Assembly (NCBI GenBank): GCA_025267735.1
Contig: CM046309.1
Coordinates: 57,914,319-57,978,318 of the forward strand
Direction: 5' to 3'
DNA from: Mactra quadrangularis
Lineage: Eukaryota; Mollusca; Bivalvia; Venerida; Mactridae
DNA: 64,000 nt
The notes beneath the pieces were generated by a model, which saw only the letters and a program-made list of their open reading frames with translations, ran no database searches and had not been told where the DNA came from. Of the stretch, positions 50,701 through 57,488 are shown piece by piece. The translations under genes and the position numbers were made by a program. Position 1 is the first letter of the stretch. Every line of letters begins with the position of its first letter.

Positions 50701-52830
50701 TTGGCAAGTTTTTATTGTCATTGATGTAAAATCAAGTTTTCATAAAATAAGATGATATTATAGCTATGAATAGTACTAAAATAATAAAATCTGGTTTCAA
50801 ATTGTTTTCAATGGAATTAAATACTCGAAGACTATGCCACTATATATTGGTCAAGTATGTGTTTTTCCCATTAAAGTATGAGTCCAGAGTCCATATTAAA
50901 TGTACAGAAACAAGCCATGTTTACTTTACTTAATGTATACTAGATTAATTTAGACTATTGTATGATTATTTTGTTACAGAATCAGTTTTTTATCAGTCAA
51001 GTTGGTGATCAGACGCCGAGTAATCTTGTCAGAAATTCTATTGCTGAAGCTTTAGTTGAAAGAATCGTTAGAGCTTACAAGTAAGTCCAATATTAAACTG
51101 TATTTCTATTATACATGAAGTTTCAGCCAGCAGGTATTTGTGTGTTAATTTTGTAGTGAGTGTGTTTTTGGATTACTACATGTACATCTATGAAAATATA
51201 CATTTAAATTATTAATTCCATATGAAGTCATTTTAGAAGATAAATGATATCATTTTAGAGGAGAAATTATGTCATGTGACATTTATGTAAAAGATTCTTT
51301 AACAGAACACAGAAAAAAAACCATAAAAGAATCAAAATATTCATCAATTTTTAGTAAGATCTTATAATTTCAACTGTTGAGCTTAGTGAATGAATTTTAA
51401 CTTGTGGTAATGCCATTCTTGAAAATATGTTTTCTGAGCTCACTCAGTGAAACAAAAATACACCAAAGTTGACAAATATCTTCTATATATTTGCTACATT
51501 TTTGTGTTCTACATAAAGAAGGGCAACAACAAAAAAACAACTACACAATACATTGCTGGTAAAATTACCTGTTTGGACAACCACTTTCTCATCCTAATCT
51601 TATAGACTGTAGCCCCGGCCATGGCGTAGTGGTTAGCATGTCTGACTTCGAATTCAGAGATTGTGGGTTTGAGCTTGGTCGCAGTAGGTCATACTCTATA
51701 CATGAGTTGTCGGCCTCATGGTAGGGTAAGTTAGTACTGATGAAAGTCCAGGAAATTTATAGTAGGAAGAGCTGGCCATTGTATATATAACCTAAATTTG
51801 TGTTGAATCGACGTTAAATTTAAAAAAAAACAAAAAACTTATAGACTGTAGGACCAAGGATTTTGATGGTCCTAATGTATATATATACATTTGTTGTATA
51901 TTACAGAGAGAAGGAGATATTTAGAGTATATGTTGTATTACCATTGTTACCAGCATTTGAAGGTGAGATTGGTGCTAATGGTGGATACGCTATACAGGCT
52001 GTGTTACATTGGAATTATAGATCTATATCTAAGGGAGAAAACTCTGTATGGGCTCAACTAGAAAAAAAAGGTAGGTAGTACAAAATGTTTTACATTGGAA
52101 TTATAGATCTATATCTAAGGGAGAGAACTCTGTATGGGCTCAACTAGATAAAAAAGGTAGGTAGTACAAAATATTACATTGGAATTATAGATCTATATCT
52201 AAGGGAGAAAACTCTGTATGGGCACAACTACGTAGTAAAGATAGGTAGTACAAAATATTACATTTGAATTATAGATCTATATCTAAGGGAGAAAACTCTG
52301 TATGGGTACAACTATGTAGTAAAGGTGGATAGTCTTTCATAATTTATATTTGAATTTTGACCCACCTGGTTGGTTTTGTAGGTAGGGCATCTGTTTACTA
52401 ACCCAAGGGTCTTAGTTCGATATCTTGGCTGGACCTTGAGAATTTTGGTCTTGAATTTCTCAACAGCTGTATTCTGTCTACATCTGAACTCTGTATCATG
52501 TAGGATAGTTGTCAGGATTTGGTGAGGACATGTGATTAGTACATCTAACAGTTTAGGTCAACAAATCTGGACATAAACCCAGAGTGGGACAAATGACCAC
52601 CACAACTATGACAGAAAAAAATGCTAAGCATGAAAAGTTGCTGAAATCAGTAAACTTATAGATTCCAAAATTTTGAAAATTTTTCTTTCCTAACATGATA
52701 ATCTTATTGTTTTATATTTATCTGATAGTATTATATACTTTATATTTATATATCAGAGGTCCACATGGAAGATTGGATTTATCCAAATGTGTAGCCTCAT
52801 TAAATAAAGTCTTTATTACTATTGTTATTA

Positions 52831-52892
<62 letters not shown>

Positions 52893-55800
52893 GTTATTGT
52901 TATTATTAGCCGGATTTTTCAACGAAAAAATTCGGCTAATAGTTTGGCGAACACGGGCGGGAGGGCGGGAGGGCGGGCGTCCGTGTCGTTAACAATTGCG
53001 TTAAAGTTTTTAATGTACCATGTATTTCTGCCATTTAAAGTCAGATCTCTACGAAACTTTATACAATGATAACATACCATGTGATGAACAGAATTAGACA
53101 GTAACCGCAACTCTACCTTGCTTAATTACAGATTATTGCCCTTGGTTATTTCGGGTGTCTGGTGTCATTAACAATTGCGTTAAAGTTTTTAATTTAGCAT
53201 ATATTTCTGCCATTTATTGTCAGATTTTTATGAAACTTCATACAATGATAACATGCCATGTGATGAACAGATTAAGACAGTAACCACAACTCTACCTGGC
53301 TTAAAAATGGATTATTTCCCTTTGTTTTTTTGCGTTAAAGTTTTCAAATTGTTGGATATCTCTGCCATTTATGGTTAGATGTTTATGAAATTTCATACAA
53401 TGATTACATACCATCTGTTGCAAAGAATTAGACAGTAACCACAACTCTACCTGGCTTAATTATGGATTATTTCCCTTTGTAAGTTTTGCTTTCAATTTCA
53501 AATTGTTTGATATTTCTGCCATTTCTGGTTAGATGTTTACAAAATTGCATACAATGATTAAATACCATCTGTTGAAAAGAATTAGACAGTAATGGCAACT
53601 CTACCTGACTTAATAATGGATTATTTCCCTTTGTTTTTTGCGTTAAAATTTTCAAATTGTTGGATATCTCTGCCATTTACGGTTAGATGTTTATGAAATT
53701 TCATACAATGATTACATACCATCTGTTGAAAAGAATTCGACAGTAACAGCAACTCCACCTGGCTTAATAATGGATTATTTCCCTTTGTTTTTTGTGTTAA
53801 AGCTTTCAAATTGTTGGATTTCTCTGTTATTTATGGTTTGATGTTTACGAAGTTTCATACAATGATTACATATCATCTTTCGAAAAGAATTAGACAGTAA
53901 CCGCAACTCTACCTGGCTTAATAATGGATTATTTCCCTTTGTTATTTTTGTGTTAAAGTTTTCAATTGTTGGGTATCTCTGCCATTTCTGGTTAGATTAT
54001 TATGAAATTTCATACAATGATTACATACCATCTGTTGAAAGAATTAGACAGTAACGGCAACTCTACTTGGCTTAAATATGGATCATTTCCCTTTGTATTT
54101 CTTATGTTAGAGTTTTCAGTATGTTGGAGCTCTCCAATAGCAAGTATTCTGGCATTTTCCAGTCATATTTTCCCGCCATTTTGTTTCAACAATTTCACCA
54201 TTTGCCATACAAGGTATTTTTTTAAACAAAATTCTCTCGCCAATTTCATATCATTAGCTTTGCATTATTTTCATCCATAGATTTCATGTCTTATGCCATC
54301 TTAGTCAAATACCAACAAAATACTTAGAAAAGATACAATAGGACATATAAATAGTTAATGAAACTCTTTATTCCTTTAAGATTAATTATTGCCCTTTGTA
54401 TTCCTTCTAATAAGCAATATATCAAATGACTTTCTTTTGTTACAACGTAAACTTGTTCTCAATGTTCCCATATGCTGAAAAATCCGGCTTTAATGTGGCT
54501 CCCACATTATCTTTCTTGTTGTTATTATTATTGTTATTATTATTACTATTATTATTATTATTATATTTCAGTTGATGATCCTATGAAGTATATATTATTT
54601 TGTGGCCTTAGAACTCATGCTGAACTGGCTGGAAAATTGGTATGTATAATATTAAAGATTCTCTTTCACAAATTTATACTATTTCAGCTGTATGTAATCT
54701 CTCCAAATTGTTTAGAAACATTTTGCGAACAGTGAAGTGTTTAATTTTACATTTCTTGCAATCTATAGGTCAGTCTGCATTTCATTTTCTTTACTCAACA
54801 ATATATATTGACAGGTAATTTTAAGATATCAATGAAAATTAAGCAAATCCATGAAGGGTTGAATCACTAATGTATTGTCAGTGATTATTTTGCCTCAAAA
54901 TTTGGGCTGAAGTAGGCCGTTTCACTTAAGAAAATTTTTCACAAAAACATTACCCAAAATTTCACAATTAATCACTGTTTTGGTTCAGATTTCATCCAAA
55001 TTTGTTTCTTTGAACAAGGAACTACCCCACCAGCTCAGAACTGAGACACCAGAAAGTGGACTCGAAAATGATTAATCAAAGTTGTTATAACTTGTTTAGC
55101 AATTGAGCTAAAATAAATTAATATATCTAGTTTGTTGCTATATTTTTCAGGTGACAGAGTTAGTGTACATACATAGTAAACTTATGATAGTTGATGACGA
55201 TACAGTCATTATTGGTTCTGCTAATATAAACGACAGAAGTTTACTGGGTACTCGCGATAGTGAGATAGCCGTGATTGTTGAAGATTCCGAGAAGTTTCCT
55301 GTCACCATGGCTGGTAAAGAACACATGGCTGGAAGATTTGCGTCATCGTTAAGAAGGACGTTGTTTCGTGAACATCTTGGTATCAAGGAGTATGATTTTA
55401 ACATAGATCTAAGTGACCCAGTCTGTGATGAGTTCTACAAACATATCTGGTTACATCAAGCTTCGATAAATACAACCATTTACCACAAAGTATGTATACC
55501 CTTGTTTTAAAATTCTGTTTTAGACTTTCGGGGGAATTTTGCCCCATATTGTCTTAATTTAATTACCACAAATACATGTAGGAAATTTTGACCAAAAAAC
55601 AAGACCAGTTTAACCAGCAAAGTTTTATAATTCATTCCTTAGACTTCAGGTTAATTTTGCCCCGTAAAGCCTTTTTTTAATTACGAAATAGGAAACTTTT
55701 GACCAAAAGACATGACCAGTTTGACTAGCATAGTGATATTTAAGTTTGAAAAAGCACATGTACATAAATATGTATGCTAAAATCTAGGGCTGGGTTTGTA

Positions 55801-56284
55801 GCACAGTTGGTAGTGGGCCTGGATTTCGAATCTAGGGAGGTTATACTCTTCCATGAAAATTTGACAATAATGTCAACTTTCCTCCATTAATAAGGTATGT
55901 GGAGAAGTTTCCAGACTTGTGGAAGGATAGGTGAGTACTGGTTATAGACAAGGGTCCAGGAAAGCTAGATAAGTTGCGTTTGATGCAGTAAAATAACCCA
56001 AAAAAAATTGTATTGACATAGGGTTAAACACAGTATAAAAAAATATATATTTTCAGGTGTTCAAATGCATTCCCGATGATCGTTTAAAGACATTCCAAGA
56101 CGTTACGAAAGAATCAATGTCTAAATCTCTAGCAGAGACTGACCCAGTTGCTGCTAAATTAGAATTACAGAAGGTTAAAGGTCGTATCGTATGCATGCCT
56201 TTATACTTCCTCAAGGATGAAGAGTCTATCATGGCTAGCGGTGCTAACAAAGAATCAGTGATGCCTATGAAACTATGGCTTTAA
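26653..56284 (+). CDS. PLD1: Phospholipase D (PLD1/PLD2 type), 21 exons, 5' end missing
   Basis: Hydrolyses phosphatidylcholine to phosphatidic acid and choline at cell membranes (family knowledge). The joined exons give about 1346 residues. Residues 1-110 are the PX domain with its basic RRYKHF motif, 120-240 the PH domain ([14 protein letters not shown]), and 264-404 the first catalytic lobe with HKD1 (HHEKIVCID, His near 376). An acidic loop and conserved blocks fill 405-1010. HKD2 (IHSKLMIVD, His near 1166) follows, and the C-terminus is MPMKLWL. The order and sequence match animal PLD1/PLD2, and the invertebrate gene may be the single orthologue of both, so the symbol is approximate. All introns are GT-AG and 4041 bases from the first whole codon divide by three exactly. 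The HKD motifs lie about 790 residues apart because of the long loop; human PLD1 has about 430. Upstream exon(s) for the N-terminus and first PX strands were not found. Confidence 0.95.
26870..26960 (-). mobile_element. SINE family S3 fragment
   Basis: ttcaatgcagtgtcaacact and ggctgtcagtgcacctaacc repeat the 26030 fragment 90 bp after the first PX exon. Confidence 0.45.
27181..27259. repeat. Hairpin family E, copy 2
   Basis: ttgcaggttatttgagaaac / gatttgccctaaaactgcaa with the family loop aactcaatataaaaaaagagcgagtt. Stem partly decayed. Confidence 0.55.
27586..27660. repeat. Hairpin family E, copy 3 (inverted loop)
   Basis: tttagcgcaaaacggtcgta / tgaccgttttgtgctatacc. Its loop actcactcttttcttatatt is the complement of that in copy 1, so this copy is in the opposite orientation. 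Confidence 0.7.
28583..28853 (+). mobile_element. Repeat family C, one core unit
   Basis: gctggatttttcaacag head, one 150-bp core (cataccatgtgatgaacaga) and tail taaatccggctttaatgtgg. Same family as 11862 and 52909. Confidence 0.65.
29352..29487 (+). CDS. PLD1: PLD exon: basic PX segment
   Basis: Acceptor ttattttgtag and donor gtgagt. The first base completes the split Gln codon. A Lys/Arg-rich run ([13 protein letters not shown]) is followed by [20 protein letters not shown], matching the REMPSLPR-type PX segment that precedes the last PX helices. Ends in phase 0. Confidence 0.88.
29668..29989 (+). mobile_element. tRNA-derived SINE family S1, copy 3
   Basis: The head gggctagctctgttggtacc with B box taggtttaattccc is followed by the complete S1 body. 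In the intron after the 29352 exon. Confidence 0.8.
30311..31109. mobile_element. Tc1/mariner-like 0.8-kb element
   Basis: cagtgctgtccataag at the left and ggatggcactg at the right are complementary in the outer part, with TA on both sides. The CAGTGCTGTCCAT type of end is common in Tc1 elements. No transposase ORF is intact. Confidence 0.55.
31257..31485 (+). mobile_element. tRNA-derived SINE family S2, copy 1
   Basis: A box gtggcttagtggttagcatg, B box caggttcgagcc, then body cctatacatgagttgtcagc and aacttatagtaggaagagct. A second copy is at 51611-51830. Confidence 0.8.
32321..32699. mobile_element. Tc1/mariner-like MITE with perfect 25-bp termini
   Basis: CAGTACCCACCAAAAGTTTG ... is exactly complementary to the other end, caaacttttggtgggtactg. 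379 bp. TA lies at the right edge; the left edge has an extra A. It ends 116 bp before the 66-bp PLD exon. Confidence 0.8.
32816..32881 (+). CDS. PLD1: PLD exon: end of PX domain
   Basis: A 66-bp exon (22 codons, phase 0/0) between ctatttcag and gtaggt. It encodes [20 protein letters not shown], equivalent to [20 protein letters not shown] of PLD1. It is too short for an ORF scan and was found by phase and homology. A 379-bp TIR element ends 116 bp upstream and a hAT-like MITE begins 33 bp downstream. Confidence 0.9.
32915..33361. mobile_element. hAT-like MITE with 8-bp target duplication
   Basis: The left TAGTACTGTGG and right CCACAGCCCTA ends are flanked by GTAAGGTA at 32907-32914 and 33362-33369. 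It lies 33 bp after a PLD donor. Related in its ends to the 23496 element. Confidence 0.8.
34785..35045 (+). mobile_element. tRNA-derived SINE family S1, copy 4
   Basis: The degenerate head ggctcagtctgtagcacaca is followed by the S1 body (ccattctctctccttccact, atgtaggacagttgtcactc), ending in aaaacctaaccaat. Confidence 0.75.
35118..35500 (+). mobile_element. Interspersed repeat family D, copy 2
   Basis: The same order of blocks as 14129-14524 ends with acaggatatctgtttacgga. It stops 48 bp before a PLD acceptor. Confidence 0.6.
35549..35706 (+). CDS. PLD1: PLD exon: PX-PH linker and start of PH domain
   Basis: Acceptor aattgtag and donor gtatga. It encodes [20 protein letters not shown], a Cys-rich CCGCL segment and GRWSKR, aligned to FLDISQLSFIHDLG ... 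CCGQGRACYRWSKR of PLD1. The paired cysteines are the known palmitoylation site in vertebrate PLD, so palmitoylation here is inference. A GAT microsatellite starts about 20 bp after the donor. Confidence 0.92.
35722..35825. repeat. GAT microsatellite
   Basis: Imperfect gat/gatg repeat right after the PLD donor at 35707. Confidence 0.85.
36450..38727. mobile_element. Pogo/Tigger-like 2.3-kb non-autonomous element
   Basis: CACTGGAACCTCGCTTAAAG at the left and gaggggttccagtg at the right, with TA on both sides. The GAACCTCG type of end is seen in pogo/Tigger elements. gaccaccccg recurs at least five times near the ends. No transposase frame. C-rich segments at 36815-36890 and 37860-37965 may be nested insertions. 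Confidence 0.65.
38930..39135. repeat. AAT/AATG microsatellite
   Basis: About 200 bp of imperfect aat, aatg and gata repeats. Open frames on both strands here are artefacts of the repeat. Confidence 0.85.
39900..40052 (+). CDS. PLD1: PLD exon: PH domain core
   Basis: Acceptor ttattttag and donor gtaaga, phase 2/2. It encodes [20 protein letters not shown], then [13 protein letters not shown] and [10 protein letters not shown], matching the PH strands of PLD1/2 (WLIVKDSFLLYM ... YGIRIDNLSR). Confidence 0.92.
40536..40685 (+). CDS. PLD1: PLD exon: PH C-terminal helix and linker
   Basis: Acceptor atttcag and donor gtatgt. It encodes [20 protein letters not shown] through [15 protein letters not shown], matching the PH helix (SYRHARWWGGAIEEF) and the HRFGSYAAIQENALAKW linker of PLD1. 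Confidence 0.92.
40884..41112. mobile_element. Possible short inverted-repeat element
   Basis: taatacccccgcttag at the left and gcgggggtatca at the right are complementary over about 12 bp. 230 bp inside a PLD intron. Confidence 0.4.
41146..41217. repeat. Hairpin family E, copy 4
   Basis: ttgtgcaaaacagttgtaac / gctacgactgttttgccaaa with the loop tcaattaaaacaaaagagtg. Confidence 0.65.
41681..41764 (+). CDS. PLD1: PLD exon: start of catalytic lobe 1
   Basis: 84-bp exon in phase 2/2 between aatgcatag and gttagt. It encodes [20 protein letters not shown] then EIFISDWW, the conserved PLD block [22 protein letters not shown]. Its split Trp codon continues in the next exon. Confidence 0.93.
42073..42310. 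mobile_element. MITE family F, copy 1
   Basis: gtgcttttctcaaaaattct is the complement of agaatttttgtgaaaagcac; arms run about 45 bp. A related copy is at 46979. Confidence 0.65.
42418..42655 (+). mobile_element. SINE family S1, copy 5 (5' truncated)
   Basis: Starts in the body at tggagcttggtcatgaaatt and runs to ggcattaaacccaacaaaaa. Confidence 0.75.
42815..42896 (+). CDS. PLD1: PLD exon: LSPEIYLKR block
   Basis: 82 bp between atattttag and gtaaga. It encodes [27 protein letters not shown], matching LSPEIFLKRP ... WRLDCILKRKA of PLD1. In vertebrate PLDs the basic residues after this block help bind PIP2, so the same role here is inference. Confidence 0.93.
43345..43425 (+). mobile_element. 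Interspersed repeat family D, fragment
   Basis: attaaaacccaatctaaaat and agctcgcctactcactaaat match the first 80 bp of the copies at 14129 and 35118. Confidence 0.5.
43654..43739. repeat. Hairpin family E, copy 5
   Basis: atcacaggtttagcacaaag / cgtttagcgttaaacccgta with the loop ttattataagaaaaaagtga. Confidence 0.6.
43840..43919. repeat. Hairpin family B, copy 3
   Basis: gatgggtcagtgcaaaacaa ... gatgtagtttgactagactt, a decayed relative of 1088 and 59646. Confidence 0.4.
44018..44178. mobile_element. MITE family A, copy 4
   Basis: The left end caacattcagtggcatata is worn. The right end agtatttaaatcagcagggt ... gcgccacagacagttg is clear. Confidence 0.65.
44341..44451 (+). CDS. PLD1: PLD exon: [12 protein letters not shown] block
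   Basis: 37 codons, phase 0/0, between tatatttcag and gtattt. It encodes [20 protein letters not shown] and [14 protein letters not shown], aligned to [26 protein letters not shown] of PLD1. Confidence 0.94.
44833..44905 (+). mobile_element. tRNA-like fragment (A box only)
   Basis: gattagctcagttggtagag is a near-perfect tRNA A-box region, but no B box or acceptor stem follows. It is a SINE head remnant, not a tRNA gene. It ends about 25 bp before a PLD acceptor. Confidence 0.5.
44931..45076 (+). CDS. PLD1: PLD exon: first HKD catalytic motif
   Basis: Acceptor ctattttaag and donor gtatgg. It encodes [20 protein letters not shown] then [20 protein letters not shown] and GRWDDDQHR. HxKxxxxD (H-E-K-I-V-C-I-D) is intact, as is the following GGLDL-YGRWDD block, so the catalytic half-site looks functional. 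Confidence 0.97.
45322..45366 (+). repeat. Duplicated edge of PLD exon 11
   Basis: atgactgacgtgggatcagt repeats the exon start at 45391 (atgactgacttgggatcagt), again after an AG. Using this AG would put TGA in frame at once, so it looks non-functional. Confidence 0.7.
45390..46540 (+). CDS. PLD1: PLD exon: very large acidic loop
   Basis: An 1151-bp exon between tttattccag and gtaaat, far longer than its neighbours. It starts with MTDLGSV (conserved RLTDVGSV) and then about 370 residues of Asp/Glu/Asn/Lys/Ser-rich, low-complexity and probably disordered sequence. A short basic, Arg-rich end ([17 protein letters not shown]) follows. It lies where vertebrate PLD1 carries its roughly 116-residue regulatory loop. 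No known domain is visible. It exits in phase 1. If the intron were retained, the frame would run into a SINE and stop at 46596. Confidence 0.93.
46568..46865 (+). mobile_element. SINE family S1, copy 6
   Basis: The head ggctactttagatggtagag with B box ggggttcgattccc is followed by the full body. It begins 27 bp after the donor of the long loop exon. Confidence 0.8.
46979..47212. mobile_element. MITE family F, copy 2
   Basis: gcaccttttcacaaaaaatc at the left and tctgtgaaaagcgc at the right match the ends of the 42073 copy. It stops 60 bp before a PLD exon. Confidence 0.5.
47272..47462 (+). CDS. PLD1: PLD exon: loop end, [10 protein letters not shown]
   Basis: Acceptor atatgtttcag and donor gtaagt. 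Acidic DDDSTGPG is followed by [20 protein letters not shown], then a Ser-rich stretch. The phase 1 to 0 transition confirms the join. The sequence is less conserved across PLDs and still belongs to the loop. Confidence 0.88.
47919..48162 (+). CDS. PLD1: PLD exon: [13 protein letters not shown] block
   Basis: Acceptor aatttcag and donor gtatgt. Basic WKRRFFRRG is followed by [20 protein letters not shown] and the start of the NPFEDFIDR-type motif. This is the standard PLD1/2 block just after the loop (LWHGKDYCNFVFKDWVQ). Confidence 0.93.
48575..48685 (-). mobile_element. tRNA-derived SINE fragment
   Basis: gtggagtgaggcaacgccaa and aaatttcttgctcagagaaa match the element at 18597. It ends about 25 bp before a PLD exon. 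Confidence 0.4.
48708..48826 (+). CDS. PLD1: PLD exon: MPWHDIGG block
   Basis: Acceptor gatattacag and donor gtaagt. It encodes [20 protein letters not shown] then [20 protein letters not shown], nearly identical to the animal PLD consensus ([29 protein letters not shown]). Confidence 0.96.
48853..49500 (-). mobile_element. SINE family S3, full copy, split by a hAT MITE
   Basis: The complement of the 55793 SINE runs from tttcacgctgtgtcaact to atggaagaatatag. It is interrupted at 49038-49413 and resumes at cagccagtttaggctctgac with a tRNA-like head. The MITE therefore inserted after the SINE. Confidence 0.75.
49038..49413. mobile_element. hAT-like MITE nested in SINE, 8-bp target duplication
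   Basis: TAGGGCTTGAATTTAA and TTAAATTCAAGCCCTG termini. GAATATAG is exactly duplicated at 49030-49037 and 49414-49421. 376 bp, no ORF. Confidence 0.88.
49628..49698. repeat. Hairpin family E, copy 6
   Basis: gggttgcctgcaagactgta / tacagacttgccggcaacc around gtgttaaagagcgagttac. Stem sequence differs but the loop is related. Confidence 0.5.
49757..49867 (+). CDS. PLD1: PLD exon: FPILMPKSY block
   Basis: 37 codons, phase 0/0. It encodes [20 protein letters not shown] and then a stretch ending NTQ. This matches the YPFLLPKS block that links the helical HFIQRW region to the QVLRS segment. Confidence 0.92.
50363..50473 (+). CDS. PLD1: PLD exon: [11 protein letters not shown] block
   Basis: 37 codons, phase 0/0. 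It encodes [20 protein letters not shown] then [17 protein letters not shown], matching [37 protein letters not shown] of PLD1. Confidence 0.94.
50980..51080 (+). CDS. PLD1: PLD exon: NQFFIS block
   Basis: Acceptor attttgttacag and donor gtaagt. It encodes [20 protein letters not shown] then [14 protein letters not shown]. Together with the preceding IYIE it makes the conserved PLD signature IYIENQFFIS. Exits in phase 2. Confidence 0.95.
51611..51830 (+). mobile_element. tRNA-derived SINE family S2, copy 2
   Basis: ggcgtagtggttagcatgtc, B box gtgggtttgagc, then atacatgagttgtcggcctc and a poly-A end. It lies 77 bp before a PLD exon. Confidence 0.8.
51907..52070 (+). CDS. PLD1: PLD exon: [11 protein letters not shown] block
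   Basis: Acceptor ttgtatattacag and donor gtaggt. It encodes [20 protein letters not shown] then [20 protein letters not shown] and [13 protein letters not shown]. Its last 67 bp plus the donor are repeated three more times in the following intron, and reading through the donor meets a stop within three codons. Exits in phase 1. Confidence 0.93.
52004..52335 (+). repeat. 85-bp tandem array spanning the end of PLD exon 18
   Basis: Four copies starting near 52004, 52089, 52174 and 52258. Each has ttacattggaattatagatc and aagggagaaaactctgtatg, then a donor-like aggtaggtag (lost or weakened in copies 3 and 4). Only the first is exonic. 85 bp is not divisible by three. Confidence 0.9.
52360..52615 (+). 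mobile_element. Degenerate tRNA-derived SINE
   Basis: cacctggttggttttgtagg, a B-box-like gtcttagttcgatatctt and a body (tcatgtaggatagttgtcag) related to S1 at low identity. Confidence 0.45.
52809..52911. repeat. ATT microsatellite
   Basis: About 100 bp of (att)n with a few ttg interruptions, abutting family C. Confidence 0.95.
52909..54520 (+). mobile_element. Repeat family C, long form with seven 150-bp units
   Basis: agccggatttttcaacg at the left; the right end aaaaatccggctttaatg is its complement over 12 bp. Seven cores (each with cagtaaccgcaactctacct or a variant, and tggattatttccctttgt) are spaced about 153 bp apart after a first gap of 180. Short forms at 11862 and 28583 have one core. 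Confidence 0.8.
54515..54566. repeat. ATT microsatellite at a PLD acceptor
   Basis: gttattattattgttattat continues to 5 bp before ttatatttcag of the 54572 exon. Confidence 0.85.
54572..54639 (+). CDS. PLD1: PLD exon: CGLRTHAEL block
   Basis: 68-bp exon. It encodes [23 protein letters not shown], matching YISICGLRTHGELGGHP of PLD1. The acceptor ttatatttcag follows a run of ATT repeats that occupies the polypyrimidine position. Confidence 0.92.
55151..55489 (+). CDS. PLD1: PLD exon: second HKD catalytic motif
   Basis: 113 codons, phase 0/0, between atatttttcag and gtatgt. It encodes [20 protein letters not shown] then [20 protein letters not shown]. The second HxKxxxxD (H-S-K-L-M-I-V-D) and the GSANINDRS tail are intact. 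The rest ([18 protein letters not shown] ... [19 protein letters not shown]) matches the family C-terminal half. Confidence 0.97.
55793..56036 (+). mobile_element. tRNA-derived SINE family S3
   Basis: Head gtttgtagcacagttggtag, then gatttcgaatctagggagg. The body (gtgagtactggttatagaca, gggtccaggaaagctagata) ends gggttaaacacag. It is placed 20 bp before the last PLD exon. Confidence 0.75.
56057..56284 (+). CDS. PLD1: PLD last exon and stop codon
   Basis: Acceptor tatattttcag. It encodes [20 protein letters not shown], later [18 protein letters not shown] and a final VMPMKLWL before TAA. This corresponds to VPMEVWT at the end of PLD1/2, whose C-terminal residues are needed for catalysis in mammalian PLD. 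A SINE ends about 20 bp before the acceptor. Confidence 0.95.
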   Translation: MFKCIPDDRLKTFQDVTKESMSKSLAETDPVAAKLELQKVKGRIVCMPLYFLKDEESIMASGANKESVMPMKLWL

Positions 56285-56579
56285 ATTTGTGATCCTGGAT
56301 TTTTAATTTTGATCAGACGAAGCTGGATTTCATTTCTTGGATCAGCATTCTCACAAAGTTATGTCTGTAAATTTTGATTCTGGTTTATCAACGAGTCTGG
56401 ATTTTATTTTCTAGATAGTCATTCTACAAAACTGTGACTGTGAAATTTTGACCCTGTTTTTTCAACTGATCTAGAGGTTATTTTGAGGAACATTTTTTAA
56501 AACAAAGTTATGACTGTCTCACATATATGTACCTCTAAAGCAATGATAGAATTTCAACACTGTTAAGTTATGATTGTTA

Positions 56580-56760
56580 AGGTATTCCATAATTTTGGGC
56601 CTTAAAATGTTTATTAAAAGGCATAATTTTGGGCCTTAAAATGTTTATTAAAAGGCATAATTTTGGGCCTTAAAATGTTTATTAAAAGGCATAGTCATGG
56701 GCCTTAATATGTTAATTAAAAGGTATTCAGTAATTTTGGGCCTTAATTTTTTTTTAGAAA
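56580..56760 (+). repeat. 34-38-bp tandem repeat in PLD 3' region
   Basis: Five units of ataattttgggccttaaaat plus gtttattaaaaggc. They probably fall in the 3' UTR. Confidence 0.85.
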
Positions 56761-57488
56761 CAATTTATTGTAGTTTTCAAGTATGTTAATGACTGCAAAT
56801 TGGCATTGTGAGAACTCTACCTTAGGTGATCAACTTTAAGTAAGACTATACCCCATGGAGTCCAGGGTAGTCTTATGAAATGAGGCATTACTTTGTTTTT
56901 CCTATTTGCTGTTCATATGTGTACATAATATGTTTATTAATGACATTTTTTGTTCATTTAATGAATTACTATTAAATCATGTTATTTTTATTGCCTTTAA
57001 GATACAAGTATTTTTTTCATATTCATGCTGCTTAAATACTGTCTTTCAAAATGTTATTATAATATCATGTATTTATGTTTGATTGTCTAAATATTGATGG
57101 ATTATTGATTTGTTTATTGTAGTTTTATTAAATAACTTAACTACAGTGTGTTGTCCGAATTCATTAACCTGCTTTTATGAATATATTACACTGAAGTATT
57201 AGGTAGAATAGTATGGATCAAATTTCAGAAAATATCTACTTATTCAATTTTGTATTTGACCACATTTTTTACCATTCCTAAATTTTCTTGCTCATAAAAA
57301 TACTTAAAGCCTGCATATCTTGTCTTAACCAGGCGTTATTTTTTACCAGGAAACCATTCCAATCTGTATTCCCTGTACATTTCCTACTGTTCAGTATTTT
57401 GTGAAGGTTATAAGCCCAATTAGCTATGAAGATGATGTGACGCTACTGCAAGTGATGTAGTGCTTGTTTCGCTGAGCTAGCAAACTAT

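Noticed and set aside
52695..53069. 124-residue ORF with poly-Ile
   Set aside because: Runs through the ATT microsatellite into the head of a family C repeat.
53467..53809. Two similar minus-strand ORFs
   Set aside because: Direct products of the 150-bp tandem units in family C.
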